From contig CAITND010000242.1 of the NCBI GenBank assembly GCA_903893625.1, positions 1 to 32,261 of the forward strand: a DNA stretch of 32,261 nt, read 5' to 3'. The position numbers and the translations under genes are program-made. The notes beneath the pieces are model-generated. The model did no database searches, had not been told where the DNA came from, and worked only from the letters and a program-made list of their open reading frames with translations. The DNA is from an uncultured Oscillatoriales cyanobacterium. GTDB lineage: Bacteria; Cyanobacteriota; Cyanobacteriia; Cyanobacteriales; Microcoleaceae. Below, in pieces: positions 15,129 through 24,059 of the stretch (the stretch's first letter is position 1; each line of letters begins with the position of its first letter).

Positions 15129-15512
15129 TTATTCAACAATAATTACATTGCTATTTCCAAAGGTTTCGCGGAGTTCATCATCCAAATTTTTAACGACAAA
15201 CTTACGACCGAGAACTCGATTATTTGCATCGCGTACCACCTGATCATTTTCGTCCAGAAAAACTTGAATAATCAGTTCTCCTTGACTATCGGGTTTTCTG
15301 CAAATCACTCCCTTTTTAATATCGGGATTTGGGGAATTTTTGGAAAACCATTTAATGACTTCCTCAAAGGTTGCTTGTTCATCAATTTCCTTTTTTGTAG
15401 GCAAAAAAGTTAACAATTCCTCCACGAAGGATTTAGTTTGATGAACAGCTTTAGCATTAATCACCAAATTGGGGTTATTACCCAATAACCAATCCACAAA
15501 GGGGCTAAACAT
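15129..15512 (-). CDS. Unknown soluble protein, first gene of the AAA cassette
   Basis: This is an acidic soluble protein of 127 residues from the ATG at 15510-15512; a TTG three codons earlier (to 15521) is an alternative and neither has a strong ribosome site. The N-terminal half is helical (FVEELLTFLPTKKEIDEQAT). The C-terminal half looks beta-rich, with LIIQVFLDENDQVV, NRVLGRKFVVKNL and a closing VIIVE. There is no signal peptide or membrane segment, and I recognise no family. It heads the operon with the membrane protein and AAA ATPase and is transcribed away from the STAND gene across a repeat-rich gap. Confidence 0.7.
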   Translation of the reverse strand: MFSPFVDWLLGNNPNLVINAKAVHQTKSFVEELLTFLPTKKEIDEQATFEEVIKWFSKNSPNPDIKKGVICRKPDSQGELIIQVFLDENDQVVRDANNRVLGRKFVVKNLDDELRETFGNSNVIIVE

Positions 15513-15632
15513 ATTAGACAAGGTTCAATGAGAGTACAAAGTTGCTCCTACTATTGATTAATCGGGGTGAGATTCGGCATTTATGCAATCTCCCCTGAGA
15601 AAAAGTAGGAGTTATTTGTGAAAAGTTCAACT

Positions 15633-15753
15633 GACTGAACTTAATTTTGATTATGACTGAACTCAATTCCTTTGAAGTTCACGCTTGAGTTCATCTTTGA
15701 GTTCATCTTTGATTTAAAGTTCACGTTTGGGATCTCTTTGAGTTCATCTTTGA
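15633..15753. repeat. Nested direct repeats in a divergent intergenic region
   Basis: Three copies of TTGAGTTCATCTTTGA lie at 15685-15700, 15697-15712 and 15738-15753. AAGTTCACG(C/T)TTG occurs just before the first pair and again near 15717, so a larger unit of about 41-43 bases is duplicated. Further left, TGACTGAACTYAATT occurs at 15633 and 15655. The region separates two divergent transcription units. Confidence 0.85.
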
Positions 15754-15835
15754 GATGTTGTTTCTTAATAAAAAATTACGCTACTTATTTTTTGGAGTTA
15801 TGACATAATTGAAGCAAACTCATAGAGAGGTCATT

Positions 15836-16882
15836 ATGCCCCCATCTGATACCGTTATAGCATCCCAGAATGCTCTCGATCATATAGTTGAACCAGCTAG
15901 ACAAAGGAAACGTTGGGATAAGTATGCTCCAGCATGGTTGGACGAAGCTATTGTCTCAAGGGGAGTTTTACATAAGTTTTGGACTCAAAAGCGAATTCGA
16001 CAAGAAAATTTTGAGAATATCTGTAAGGCTGTTGGGATTGACTGGAAACAAGTCGTAGAAATCGATCCAATACAATTAGCGTCCAGTTCGAGTAATAATT
16101 CCTGGGTGGGTCGCAAGGAACTGATTGATGAGTTAGGAACTAAGCTTCGGGGAGACTGTCGAGTATTAATACTCACGGGCATTACAGGTATTGGCAAATC
16201 CGCTTTAGCTGCACGCTTAACAACGGAATTTCAGGAAACCTGGACTAAGGTAAGCCTGGAATTTGACTCCAAGACCATAATTGATTTTGCTAGTGTAGCA
16301 GCTGATTTACTCTGGAGATGGAATGAATCTATTACATCTGATGACCGTAGAGATCCTTTGCTGTTGCTGAATCGGTTGCTCAGAAAACTACAAGAAGAAT
16401 GTTATATACTCATCCTAAATTCTGTTGAAAACCTGCTCCAAGGAGATGCAGAAAAAGGCTGGAGTGAATTTCAGGATAAGTGGTGGGAAAATTTCTTTAA
16501 CAGGCTATTAGAAGATTCTTGCCAAAGTAAGATAATTATCACATCGCAAGATTTGCCCAGGTATTTTGACGAAATCTGCTTCAATAACCCAGAACTTTGT
16601 CATTACCGCTCACTCAATGGATTTACTAAAGAGGAACAACTGGAGTTTTTTGATATTTTAGGATTAGATGTTGATGATGAATCAGGCAGCAAATCAGCAT
16701 TAGAAAAAATTGGAGAACTATTTGAGGGTCATCCTTTAGGCTTAAGGGTGATTGCGGGTGAAATTATAGACGATCCGATTTTTAATGGGGATGCTGCTAA
16801 ATACTGGCAAAAATACGGTGAAAAGATGTTAAAAATTAAGGAGGGGTACAATATAGAAGCCATGCGAATTAGTTATTGCTAA
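15836..16882 (+). CDS. Truncated STAND NTPase with HTH-like N-terminus
   Basis: The start is the ATG at 15836, with AGAGG 5 bases upstream; a TTG nine codons earlier is less likely. The product is 348 residues. Residues about 10-75 match the helical, HTH-like module found before NACHT/NB-ARC domains in cyanobacteria (ARQRKRWDKYAPAWL, FENICKAVGIDWKQVVE). The NTPase follows: WVGRKEL at 90-96, Walker A GITGIGKS at 115-122, a Walker B-like ILILNSVEN at 191-199 and GHPLGLRVIAGEI near 298. The Walker B Asp is Asn here. The frame stops after the helical linker (YWQKYGEK), so the winged-helix part and sensor repeats are missing. The TPR gene begins 19 bases on in another frame. The pair is probably one gene broken by rearrangement. 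Confidence 0.75.
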   Translation: MPPSDTVIASQNALDHIVEPARQRKRWDKYAPAWLDEAIVSRGVLHKFWTQKRIRQENFENICKAVGIDWKQVVEIDPIQLASSSSNNSWVGRKELIDELGTKLRGDCRVLILTGITGIGKSALAARLTTEFQETWTKVSLEFDSKTIIDFASVAADLLWRWNESITSDDRRDPLLLLNRLLRKLQEECYILILNSVENLLQGDAEKGWSEFQDKWWENFFNRLLEDSCQSKIIITSQDLPRYFDEICFNNPELCHYRSLNGFTKEEQLEFFDILGLDVDDESGSKSALEKIGELFEGHPLGLRVIAGEIIDDPIFNGDAAKYWQKYGEKMLKIKEGYNIEAMRISYC

Positions 16883-17140
16883 GGTAGAGAATAAGTTAGC
16901 CGTGAAAACTTCTACTGAAATCAACCATTGGGAACTAGCTCAATGGATTGCTATTAAAACTTGGCTGACTAAATACAAACCGAAGCCAAATGCTAGTAAT
17001 TTAAGTCAAGTGAAAGGCTATTTACAAGCTTTTCAACATCTGTGTGAATTGGAAGAGTGGGAAACTGCTTATAAAATTCTTTTGATCAAGATTAATTCCC
17101 CTACAAAAGAAGAATTATACAGCCAACTCGATACTTGGGG
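16864..17140 (+). repeat. Direct duplication, copy 1 (junction of STAND and TPR frames)
   Basis: From GCGAATTAG at 16864 the sequence matches 18469 onward with only a handful of differences for over 200 bases, then diverges. The spacing is 1605 bases, exactly 535 codons. The match stops abruptly at 16864, where the upstream sequence belongs to the STAND gene, which marks this as a recombination breakpoint. Confidence 0.9.
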
Positions 17141-20100
17141 CTACCCTCAAGAATTAATTGATTTATATGACAGAATTTTAGGAAAATTAAGTCCTGAATT
17201 AGATGTATTTTTTTTACGAGGTCTTGGAAGATGTTACTATCTCCTATCTAAATACCATCAAGCTATTGAATATTACCAAAAAAGTCTGGATCTAGCTAGA
17301 GAATTGGAAAACCGAGCTAATGAGGCAAAAGCCCTAAGAGGGTTGGGAGCTACTTACAATAGCTTAGGAAATTACAATGAAGCTATTTTATATTTAGAAG
17401 ATAGTTTTAAGATTGCACAGGAGATAGATAATCGCCATCTTGAAGGAAGTTGTTTAGGAGTTTTTGGGCTTGTTTACCAAAATTTGGGGAACTATGCTAA
17501 AGCTATTGAATATCAACAGCAATGTTTGAGAATTGCACGAGAAGTAGACGACCATTTCATGGAAAGTTGTACGCTAAATCGTCTGGGAAACATCTTTTAT
17601 TTAAGAGGAAACCATCGTGAAGGATTGTCCTATTTTCAGCAATCTTTGACTATTGTACAGAAAATAGGCGATCGCTCTTTGGAAGGTTATGTGCTATTTA
17701 GTTTTGGTGCTACCTATTCGTCTTTAGGAGATTATCATCAAGCCATTTCATATTTTAACCAAGTTTTAGTGATTGCAGCAGAAATAGGTGATCTCGATCT
17801 CAAAGGTAGAGGAATGGGGGGTCTGGGTCATGCTTATCGTTTTCTAGGAAACTATAAACAAGCTATTGATTACCATCAAAAAAATTTAGATATAGTCCGT
17901 TTAACTGGTAATCGTTTTGGAGAAATAACCGCTCTTCTCAGTTTAGGTATTGTTTTTAATGAATTAAAAGATGATCACCAAGCTATTAATCTGCTGGGGG
18001 AAGGCTTGGCAATTGCACAGAAATTAGGCACTCGTGTTAACGAAGGTAACGCACTCCAAAATTTAGGTAGTGTTTACTTGTCTCTCAAAGATTATCACCA
18101 AGCAATTTCATATTTTAATCAAAGTTTAGGAATTGCTAAAGAGGTTGGTGATCAAGAACTTGAAGCTATCAATCTGATTTGTTTAGGTAATGCCTATTTT
18201 GAGTGTGAGAACTATTCACAAGCAACAGAGTATTACCAGAAGTGTTTAAATATTGCTAAAACTATCGGAGATATAAAAACAGAAGAACTGGCATTAAAAA
18301 ATTTAGAAAAACTAGCTTTAGTTCAAAAAAACTCTACCAACTTTACTCTATCTTTAGACAATAATTCAGACCAAACAAGGTTTAACAATATGACTGATTC
18401 CCCAGATTTCGACGTAAAAATAGAACTTCAACTAGAAGGAGTTGACCTGACTGCTCCTGGCGAATTAGTGATTGCTAAGGTAGAGAATAAGTTAGCCGTG
18501 AAAACTTCTACTGAAATCAACCATTGGGAACTAGCTCAATGGATTGCTGTTAAAACTTGGCTGACTAAATACAAACCGAAGCCAAATGCTAGTAATTTAG
18601 ACCAAGTGAAGGGTTATTTACAAGCTTTTCAACATCTATGTGAATTGGAAGAGTGGGAAGCTGCTTATAAAATTCTTTTTATTAAAATTAATTCTCCAAC
18701 CAAAGAAGAGTTATATGAACAGCTAACGACTTGGGCTTTATATCAGGAATCCTTTGAACTGTACAACCGAATTTTAGACAGGTTAAGTCCCAAAGAAAAT
18801 GCCATTATTTTAAAGCTTTTAGGCAATTCGCACTTTTATTTAGGTAATTACGACCAAGCAAAGGATTACTTCGAGAAGAGTTTAGCAATTGTACAAACAC
18901 CTGCAAACCAAGACCGCCATCAAGAGGCACGACTTCTAGCTAATCTGGGAACTATTTATATAAAGCAAAGAGTTTATGACAAGGCTCTAGAGTACCAGCA
19001 CCAAAGTTTAGCAGTAGCGCGAGAAATCAAGGATTCTCACTGGGAGGCATACGCTCTATCCTTTCTAGGTATAATTGAGACGGATTTTGGTAACTACAAT
19101 CAAGCAATTAATTACTATCAGCAGAGCCTAGATATTTTTCAACAATTAGAAGATTCAATAGGAGAAGTAGGAGAATTATGTCATGTGGGCTTGGCTTATC
19201 TTGAACTAGGAGACTATAACAATGCAATTAACTATTTGCAGCAAGCTTTGGACATGGGCAACAAAATGCAATACCGTGTAGTTCAAGGTGTCGCTTTAAT
19301 GAAATTAGGAAGGGCTTATTTTAGACTAAGAGAACAGGAAAAAGCTATTGAATACTTAGAGGAAAGTTTAGTAATCCTAGAAGAAATAGGAGACTGTGCA
19401 AATCTTATAGAAGGTGTTAGAGAACTAGGTGAAATCTACTTTAGTTTAGGTAAATATGCTGAGGCAAAAGACTTCTATCAGAAAGGTTTAACAATTGCAA
19501 TTACCATTAAATCGCTTTTAGATCAGGCGTGGCTTTGTGTATGTTTAGGAGCTACCTATAATGCTTTGGGTGATTATAAAAAAGGGTTTGAATACTTACA
19601 GCCAGTTCTTAACATTGTACCAGAATTAAATACAACACAATTAAATAAATGTTGGTTAGAATGTAGGACAAAAAGTAATTTAGCAACTTCTTACTATGGT
19701 TTAGGTGACTTTACTAAAGCAATTGATTATTATCAAGAAACTTTAGTGATCGCCAAAGAAATTAAAGACTTCCCCTCGCTGTATTCATGTTTAACTAATA
19801 TAGGCAGCATTTACACTATAAATCTTGGCGAACCTAATAAATCTTTTGAATATTACGAACAAGGAATAATAATAGCGAAAGAAGTTAAAGATCACCATCA
19901 AGAATTTACATTTTTAGGATATTTAGGTAATGCCTACTATGCTTTCAAAGACTTTAAAAAATCCGTTTTTTACTATCAAGAAAGCCTGAAATTAGCCAAA
20001 GAAATACCTGATTCTCGCTTGGAAGAGATGGCTTTAGCTAGTCTAGGCAATTTTTACTATTCTTTAAATAATTTCACTGAAGCGATTGATTATTATCAGC

Positions 20101-22853
20101 AGTATTTGTTAATTGTTCAAAGCCTTGAAGACTATGTAAATGAAGCAATAACTCTAGCAAATTTAGGAAAAGCTTATAGTTCCTTGAAAGACTATACCAA
20201 AGCCATAGATTACCATTGCCAAAGTCTTGCTATTGCTAAAAGAATTAATAATCGTACATTAATAGCTGATTTTACAAGCAATTTGGGCAATGCTTACCTG
20301 GATATAAAAGACTATGATTTATCGATTCAATATTATGAAGAGTTTCTTGCAATTCAATCAGAACTTGCTAATTTAAGAGGTCAGACTAATGCTTTGTTAT
20401 TCTTGGTATATGTCTACACTATTTTAGAACAATTTCAAAAAGTAACTTATTATCTCGAACTATTACAAGAGATTCTTAAAACGACAAGCGACCAACAAGC
20501 AAAAGCTTTTGCAATACAAGCTATAAATAAAATTTTGCCAACCATAGGTGAGATTTACTTAGATAACCATAAATATCAACAAGCAATTACAATTCATAGA
20601 AAAATGTTAGCAATTTCTCAAGATGTTAGCGATACTGCTATGGAAAGTTTAGCTGTTGCTTGGCTAGGATGCGATTTTCGTGAAATGGGTCAACTGCAAA
20701 CAGCCATAGAGTGGTTGAAAAAGCGACTGACCTTAGCTGAAACTCTCAATGACTGTAACGCTCAATGTGAAACTTTAAATTGGCTTGGTAATACTTATAG
20801 GAATCTAGCTGAACAGGAACAAGCTATCCAATACTACGAAGAGGCGATTACAAATTATGACAAAGCTATTGCACTGAATCCTGATAACCCTGATTACTGG
20901 AGTAACCGAGGGCTTATATTACAAGATTTAGGCTATTACCAAGAGGCAATCGAGTCTTATCAGCAAAGTGCTCATGCTCACAGTGCGGAGAAGGCTTATT
21001 ATCAAGTGGTTAAATGTCATGAACGAAGTTTAGCGATCGCACGAGAGATTAATGATGAATTATGGATCGGAAAGATTCTTTATAATTTAGCCGATACGTT
21101 GTTACAACCAACATATTATGCTAAAAAACGGGAGTATTCATTAAAAGCTTTAGAGCATTTGCAGGAAGCTGTAGAAATTTTTAGAAAGCTTTTTGATCAC
21201 CTAAATGAAGCTAAGGCTCTTAAGAATTTAGCAGACCTTTCTTATAAATTAGGCTTTCGTGATCTTGCTGAACAGTTTTGTGATCAGGCTTTATCAATAG
21301 CTACCCAATTAAATATTATCTCAATACAAGAGGATTGCCGGAAACTCAAAAAACAATGGCTACTACAACAAATTTATGCAGAAGTTAAAAAAGCTAAGAA
21401 ACTAGCAAATAAATCAGAAGCCAATCAAACTTTACAAAAAGCTTATCGACTTTGTTGGGAAGCAGAACTATACAGTGAGTTAATAGTAGTTCGTATTCAA
21501 ATAAAAAATATATCAGAACAATATTTTAATGAAGAAAAATACTTAGCAGCATTCCAGTTGTCTGAAAGCCATCTTTGTTTACTTAATGAATTAGCAGCCA
21601 ATACCAACTGTGAGCAAAAAATAATTAATCTACAAGAAGATTTTTATTGGGGTTGGTACAGTAAAGGAAATGCTTTACGTCAATTAGAACGTTATGAGGA
21701 AGCACTGGTTAGCTTTGACAAAGCAATTAAAATAAAATCTGACGATGCAGATTGCTGGAAGGATAGAGGATTTACTCTGTTGAATTTAGCCCTTTACGAA
21801 GAGGCGCTTGCCAGCTATGACAAATCGTTAGAAATAGCACCAGAATATTTTCTAGTCTGGGCGTTAAAAGGTTCGTTACTGGATAGGTTAGGTCGCCATG
21901 AAGAAGCAATTATCAGTTATGATAAAGCTTTAGAATTTAACCCTGATTTTGATTTAACTTGGCATTATCGAGGCAATGTGTTGCTGAAGTTAAATCGTTA
22001 TGAAGAGGCAGTTACAAGCTATGATCAAGCATTAAAATTGAGTCCCGATCTTCCTGATGCTTGGAATGATCGAGGTAATGCTCTCGATAATTTAGATCGT
22101 CTTGAAGAAGCGATCGCCAGCTATGATAAAGCGATTGAACTAAAACCAGATCAACCTGATTATTGGAATAATAAAGGTAATACCTTGAATAACTTACGTC
22201 GTTATAAAGAAGCTATCGTTTGTTACGACAAAGTAATTGAACTTAAGCCAGATGCTTATTGGGGATGGTACAATCGGGGTAATTCACTGCGAAATTTAAG
22301 CCGTTACGAAGAGGCTATCCCTTACTTGAACAGAGCTATTGAACTCAAATCGGATCTACCTTCTTATTTGAATGTACGGGGATTATCTTTACAGGGATTA
22401 GGACGTTATCAAGAAGCAATTGCTGACTACGATCAAGCTATTACTTTAGATTCTACATACCGTTGGGCTTGGTGTAACCGAGGGAATTCTTTACGGTTCC
22501 TAAATCGATATGAAGAATCAATTATCAGTTACAATAAAGCGATTGAACTCAAACCCGATGAACCTGATTATTGGAGTAAAAGAGGCATTTCCCTAAGCTG
22601 TTTAGGACACTATCAAGATGCAATTGATAGTTGTACTAAAGCTATTGAAATTAAAATAGATTATGCTATTGCTTGGTATAATAGAGCTTGCTATTGTGCC
22701 TTACAAGAAAATATTGAACAAGTAATTGAAGATTTAAAACAGGCGATTGATTTCAATCCTAAGTATCGAGAAATGGCAAAAACTGACTCTGATTTTGATA
22801 AAATTAGAGAGCATACTTCTTTTCACAGCTTAATTTATCAATCTAACGAATAA
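16902..22853 (+). CDS. Giant tetratricopeptide-repeat protein, 1983 aa
   Basis: The protein is almost wholly TPR. Residues 1-60 form a helical module (KTSTEINHWELAQWI...), followed by about 40-residue repeats of the TPR_12 type (LGNAYxxLxDYxQAIxYYxQSLxIA). Near 488-530 a linker and a second copy of the N-terminal module appear, then more 40-residue repeats to about 1310. From about 1580 to 1950 the repeats become classical 34-residue TPRs (NRGNxLxNLxRYEEAIxSYDKAIELKPD). There is no signal peptide or catalytic domain; the role is a protein-binding scaffold or sensor. The first codon is GTG without a good ribosome site, and the frame opens only 45 bases earlier, so the true N-terminus is uncertain. 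The ATG at 18390, with AAGG upstream, may be the original start of a shorter gene. Confidence 0.78.
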   Translation: MKTSTEINHWELAQWIAIKTWLTKYKPKPNASNLSQVKGYLQAFQHLCELEEWETAYKILLIKINSPTKEELYSQLDTWGYPQELIDLYDRILGKLSPELDVFFLRGLGRCYYLLSKYHQAIEYYQKSLDLARELENRANEAKALRGLGATYNSLGNYNEAILYLEDSFKIAQEIDNRHLEGSCLGVFGLVYQNLGNYAKAIEYQQQCLRIAREVDDHFMESCTLNRLGNIFYLRGNHREGLSYFQQSLTIVQKIGDRSLEGYVLFSFGATYSSLGDYHQAISYFNQVLVIAAEIGDLDLKGRGMGGLGHAYRFLGNYKQAIDYHQKNLDIVRLTGNRFGEITALLSLGIVFNELKDDHQAINLLGEGLAIAQKLGTRVNEGNALQNLGSVYLSLKDYHQAISYFNQSLGIAKEVGDQELEAINLICLGNAYFECENYSQATEYYQKCLNIAKTIGDIKTEELALKNLEKLALVQKNSTNFTLSLDNNSDQTRFNNMTDSPDFDVKIELQLEGVDLTAPGELVIAKVENKLAVKTSTEINHWELAQWIAVKTWLTKYKPKPNASNLDQVKGYLQAFQHLCELEEWEAAYKILFIKINSPTKEELYEQLTTWALYQESFELYNRILDRLSPKENAIILKLLGNSHFYLGNYDQAKDYFEKSLAIVQTPANQDRHQEARLLANLGTIYIKQRVYDKALEYQHQSLAVAREIKDSHWEAYALSFLGIIETDFGNYNQAINYYQQSLDIFQQLEDSIGEVGELCHVGLAYLELGDYNNAINYLQQALDMGNKMQYRVVQGVALMKLGRAYFRLREQEKAIEYLEESLVILEEIGDCANLIEGVRELGEIYFSLGKYAEAKDFYQKGLTIAITIKSLLDQAWLCVCLGATYNALGDYKKGFEYLQPVLNIVPELNTTQLNKCWLECRTKSNLATSYYGLGDFTKAIDYYQETLVIAKEIKDFPSLYSCLTNIGSIYTINLGEPNKSFEYYEQGIIIAKEVKDHHQEFTFLGYLGNAYYAFKDFKKSVFYYQESLKLAKEIPDSRLEEMALASLGNFYYSLNNFTEAIDYYQQYLLIVQSLEDYVNEAITLANLGKAYSSLKDYTKAIDYHCQSLAIAKRINNRTLIADFTSNLGNAYLDIKDYDLSIQYYEEFLAIQSELANLRGQTNALLFLVYVYTILEQFQKVTYYLELLQEILKTTSDQQAKAFAIQAINKILPTIGEIYLDNHKYQQAITIHRKMLAISQDVSDTAMESLAVAWLGCDFREMGQLQTAIEWLKKRLTLAETLNDCNAQCETLNWLGNTYRNLAEQEQAIQYYEEAITNYDKAIALNPDNPDYWSNRGLILQDLGYYQEAIESYQQSAHAHSAEKAYYQVVKCHERSLAIAREINDELWIGKILYNLADTLLQPTYYAKKREYSLKALEHLQEAVEIFRKLFDHLNEAKALKNLADLSYKLGFRDLAEQFCDQALSIATQLNIISIQEDCRKLKKQWLLQQIYAEVKKAKKLANKSEANQTLQKAYRLCWEAELYSELIVVRIQIKNISEQYFNEEKYLAAFQLSESHLCLLNELAANTNCEQKIINLQEDFYWGWYSKGNALRQLERYEEALVSFDKAIKIKSDDADCWKDRGFTLLNLALYEEALASYDKSLEIAPEYFLVWALKGSLLDRLGRHEEAIISYDKALEFNPDFDLTWHYRGNVLLKLNRYEEAVTSYDQALKLSPDLPDAWNDRGNALDNLDRLEEAIASYDKAIELKPDQPDYWNNKGNTLNNLRRYKEAIVCYDKVIELKPDAYWGWYNRGNSLRNLSRYEEAIPYLNRAIELKSDLPSYLNVRGLSLQGLGRYQEAIADYDQAITLDSTYRWAWCNRGNSLRFLNRYEESIISYNKAIELKPDEPDYWSKRGISLSCLGHYQDAIDSCTKAIEIKIDYAIAWYNRACYCALQENIEQVIEDLKQAIDFNPKYREMAKTDSDFDKIREHTSFHSLIYQSNE
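18469..18745 (+). repeat. Direct duplication, copy 2 (inside the giant TPR gene)
   Basis: This is the partner of the copy at 16864-17140. Here it follows coding sequence for a segment beginning MTDSPDFDVKIEL (18390), so this copy probably keeps the ancestral upstream context. Both copies encode the KTSTEINHWELAQWI module in the same frame. Confidence 0.9.
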
Positions 22854-22874
22854 CTTAATACCCTCTATCGCTTG

Positions 22875-24008
22875 TCAGCTTGATTGATTCCGAATATTTT
22901 GAGCCATTAAATACATTGTTGCCCATTCCTGTTGAATTTGGGTGATTTTGAGGTTTAAAGCTTGAGCAATGGTTTCTAGGGTTTCTCCAGCTTTTAAACG
23001 TTCAATAATTTGCTGTTGGGTCGGGGTTAAACTTTGCCAAAATTTTTGCCATTGGTCAGAGGTTAATCCTAAACGATGTTCCGATAGAGAAGTTCCTAAC
23101 CAACTGGTGACTAATTCTGGGTTCTGTTTCAAGGTAAAATTTTTAATCGCATGATAACCGACTTTTTCTCGCAGTCGATAGATTTGTTTAATCGGTAAAT
23201 TTAACGTTTGAGCGATCGCTTCTTGGGATAATCCTTGTAAATACAATCGTAACCATTCCGCCGCAATCGGGTCAACATTTTTAATTAAATAGGCTTCAAA
23301 TTCCGCTTGAACAGTTAACCGTTGATTTTGTTGAGTTTGAAAATATTGTTCATCTTCATAGCGAGAAACCGCTTGATGATCTAATAAACTAATGGTTTCA
23401 TCTGTCTGATCAGATAGGATTTCATCGGATAACTGTTTAATCCATTCTCCGGTGGGAACTTGGGTTAATCCTCCCCGTTGAGTGCGGCGTAAATAGTTAA
23501 CAAATCGATAGACTAATAGGGGTTGATTACGGATGGGGCGCAAACAATATTCTTCTACGGTTGTTAATAATAACGAATTTCTTAATTGTTGATTAGAGGT
23601 ACATTGAGAAATCCATTGCATTTGTTGTTGTAAATAGCGATCGCTATTCAACATTTCTTGTACGACTTCTTGTAAAACATCTACCACTTGACGTTGACGA
23701 TCTCGACTGGTAGCGACCCACAGCCGAACTTTTTGGCGCAAAATCACTAAACTCCCTAATCGTTGCATTAAATTGCGATAGGCTGTTTCGGGAGTAACAT
23801 CTAAATAGCGCTGTTGTAGAATGCGATAGCGAAAGTTTAACCCTTGTTTGATCCGTTCCTGTTGGTCAAGGGGGAGATCATCTAAAGATTCAGAATGTTC
23901 TCCCAGTAACCAACGAATTAGGCTTTCTCGTGTGTTTGGGTTATGGTTGGGGTAGTCGTTTTCCAGTTGAAAACGCCACTGATTTGTCCAAGATTCTGAT
24001 AACGTCAT
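22875..24008 (-). CDS. HetZ-related protein 2 (HTH regulator-like)
   Basis: The 377-residue protein matches what I recall as the cyanobacterial family named HetZ-related protein 2. The characteristic blocks are TRESLIRWLLGEH, LNFRYRILQQRYL, TAYRNLMQRLGSLVILRQ, EEYCLRPIRNQPLLVYRFV and LRRTQRGGLTQVP. Two helix-turn-helix-like segments are visible: LQGLSQEAIAQTLNLPIKQI at about residues 258-277, similar to sigma-factor region 4, and LTPTQQQIIERLKAGETLET near 328, LuxR-like. HetZ controls heterocyst differentiation in Anabaena, but this relative is also found in non-heterocystous strains and its role is not established. It converges with the TPR gene and lies 51 bases after the adenylate cyclase on the same strand. 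Confidence 0.75.
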   Translation of the reverse strand: MTLSESWTNQWRFQLENDYPNHNPNTRESLIRWLLGEHSESLDDLPLDQQERIKQGLNFRYRILQQRYLDVTPETAYRNLMQRLGSLVILRQKVRLWVATSRDRQRQVVDVLQEVVQEMLNSDRYLQQQMQWISQCTSNQQLRNSLLLTTVEEYCLRPIRNQPLLVYRFVNYLRRTQRGGLTQVPTGEWIKQLSDEILSDQTDETISLLDHQAVSRYEDEQYFQTQQNQRLTVQAEFEAYLIKNVDPIAAEWLRLYLQGLSQEAIAQTLNLPIKQIYRLREKVGYHAIKNFTLKQNPELVTSWLGTSLSEHRLGLTSDQWQKFWQSLTPTQQQIIERLKAGETLETIAQALNLKITQIQQEWATMYLMAQNIRNQSS

Positions 24009-24059
24009 TTAAAATTTCAAAGGTGCCAACAACCATCAATTTTAAGCGGTTTTTCTATT

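Noticed and set aside
15051-15413. Plus-strand frame of 120 codons antisense to the AAA cassette
   Set aside because: The two minus-strand genes have coherent starts, coupling and composition. The antisense frame has none of these.
15800-15808. ATG-ACA-TAA mini-frame with GGAG just upstream of the STAND gene
   Set aside because: The spacing is too short for a good ribosome site and two codons give no evidence of a real leader peptide.
16857-16882. Programmed frameshift joining the STAND and TPR frames
   Set aside because: The two frames overlap by only 26 bases and would need a +1 or -2 shift. I see no slippery heptamer or shift-prone stop context, and the duplication breakpoint explains the frame change better.
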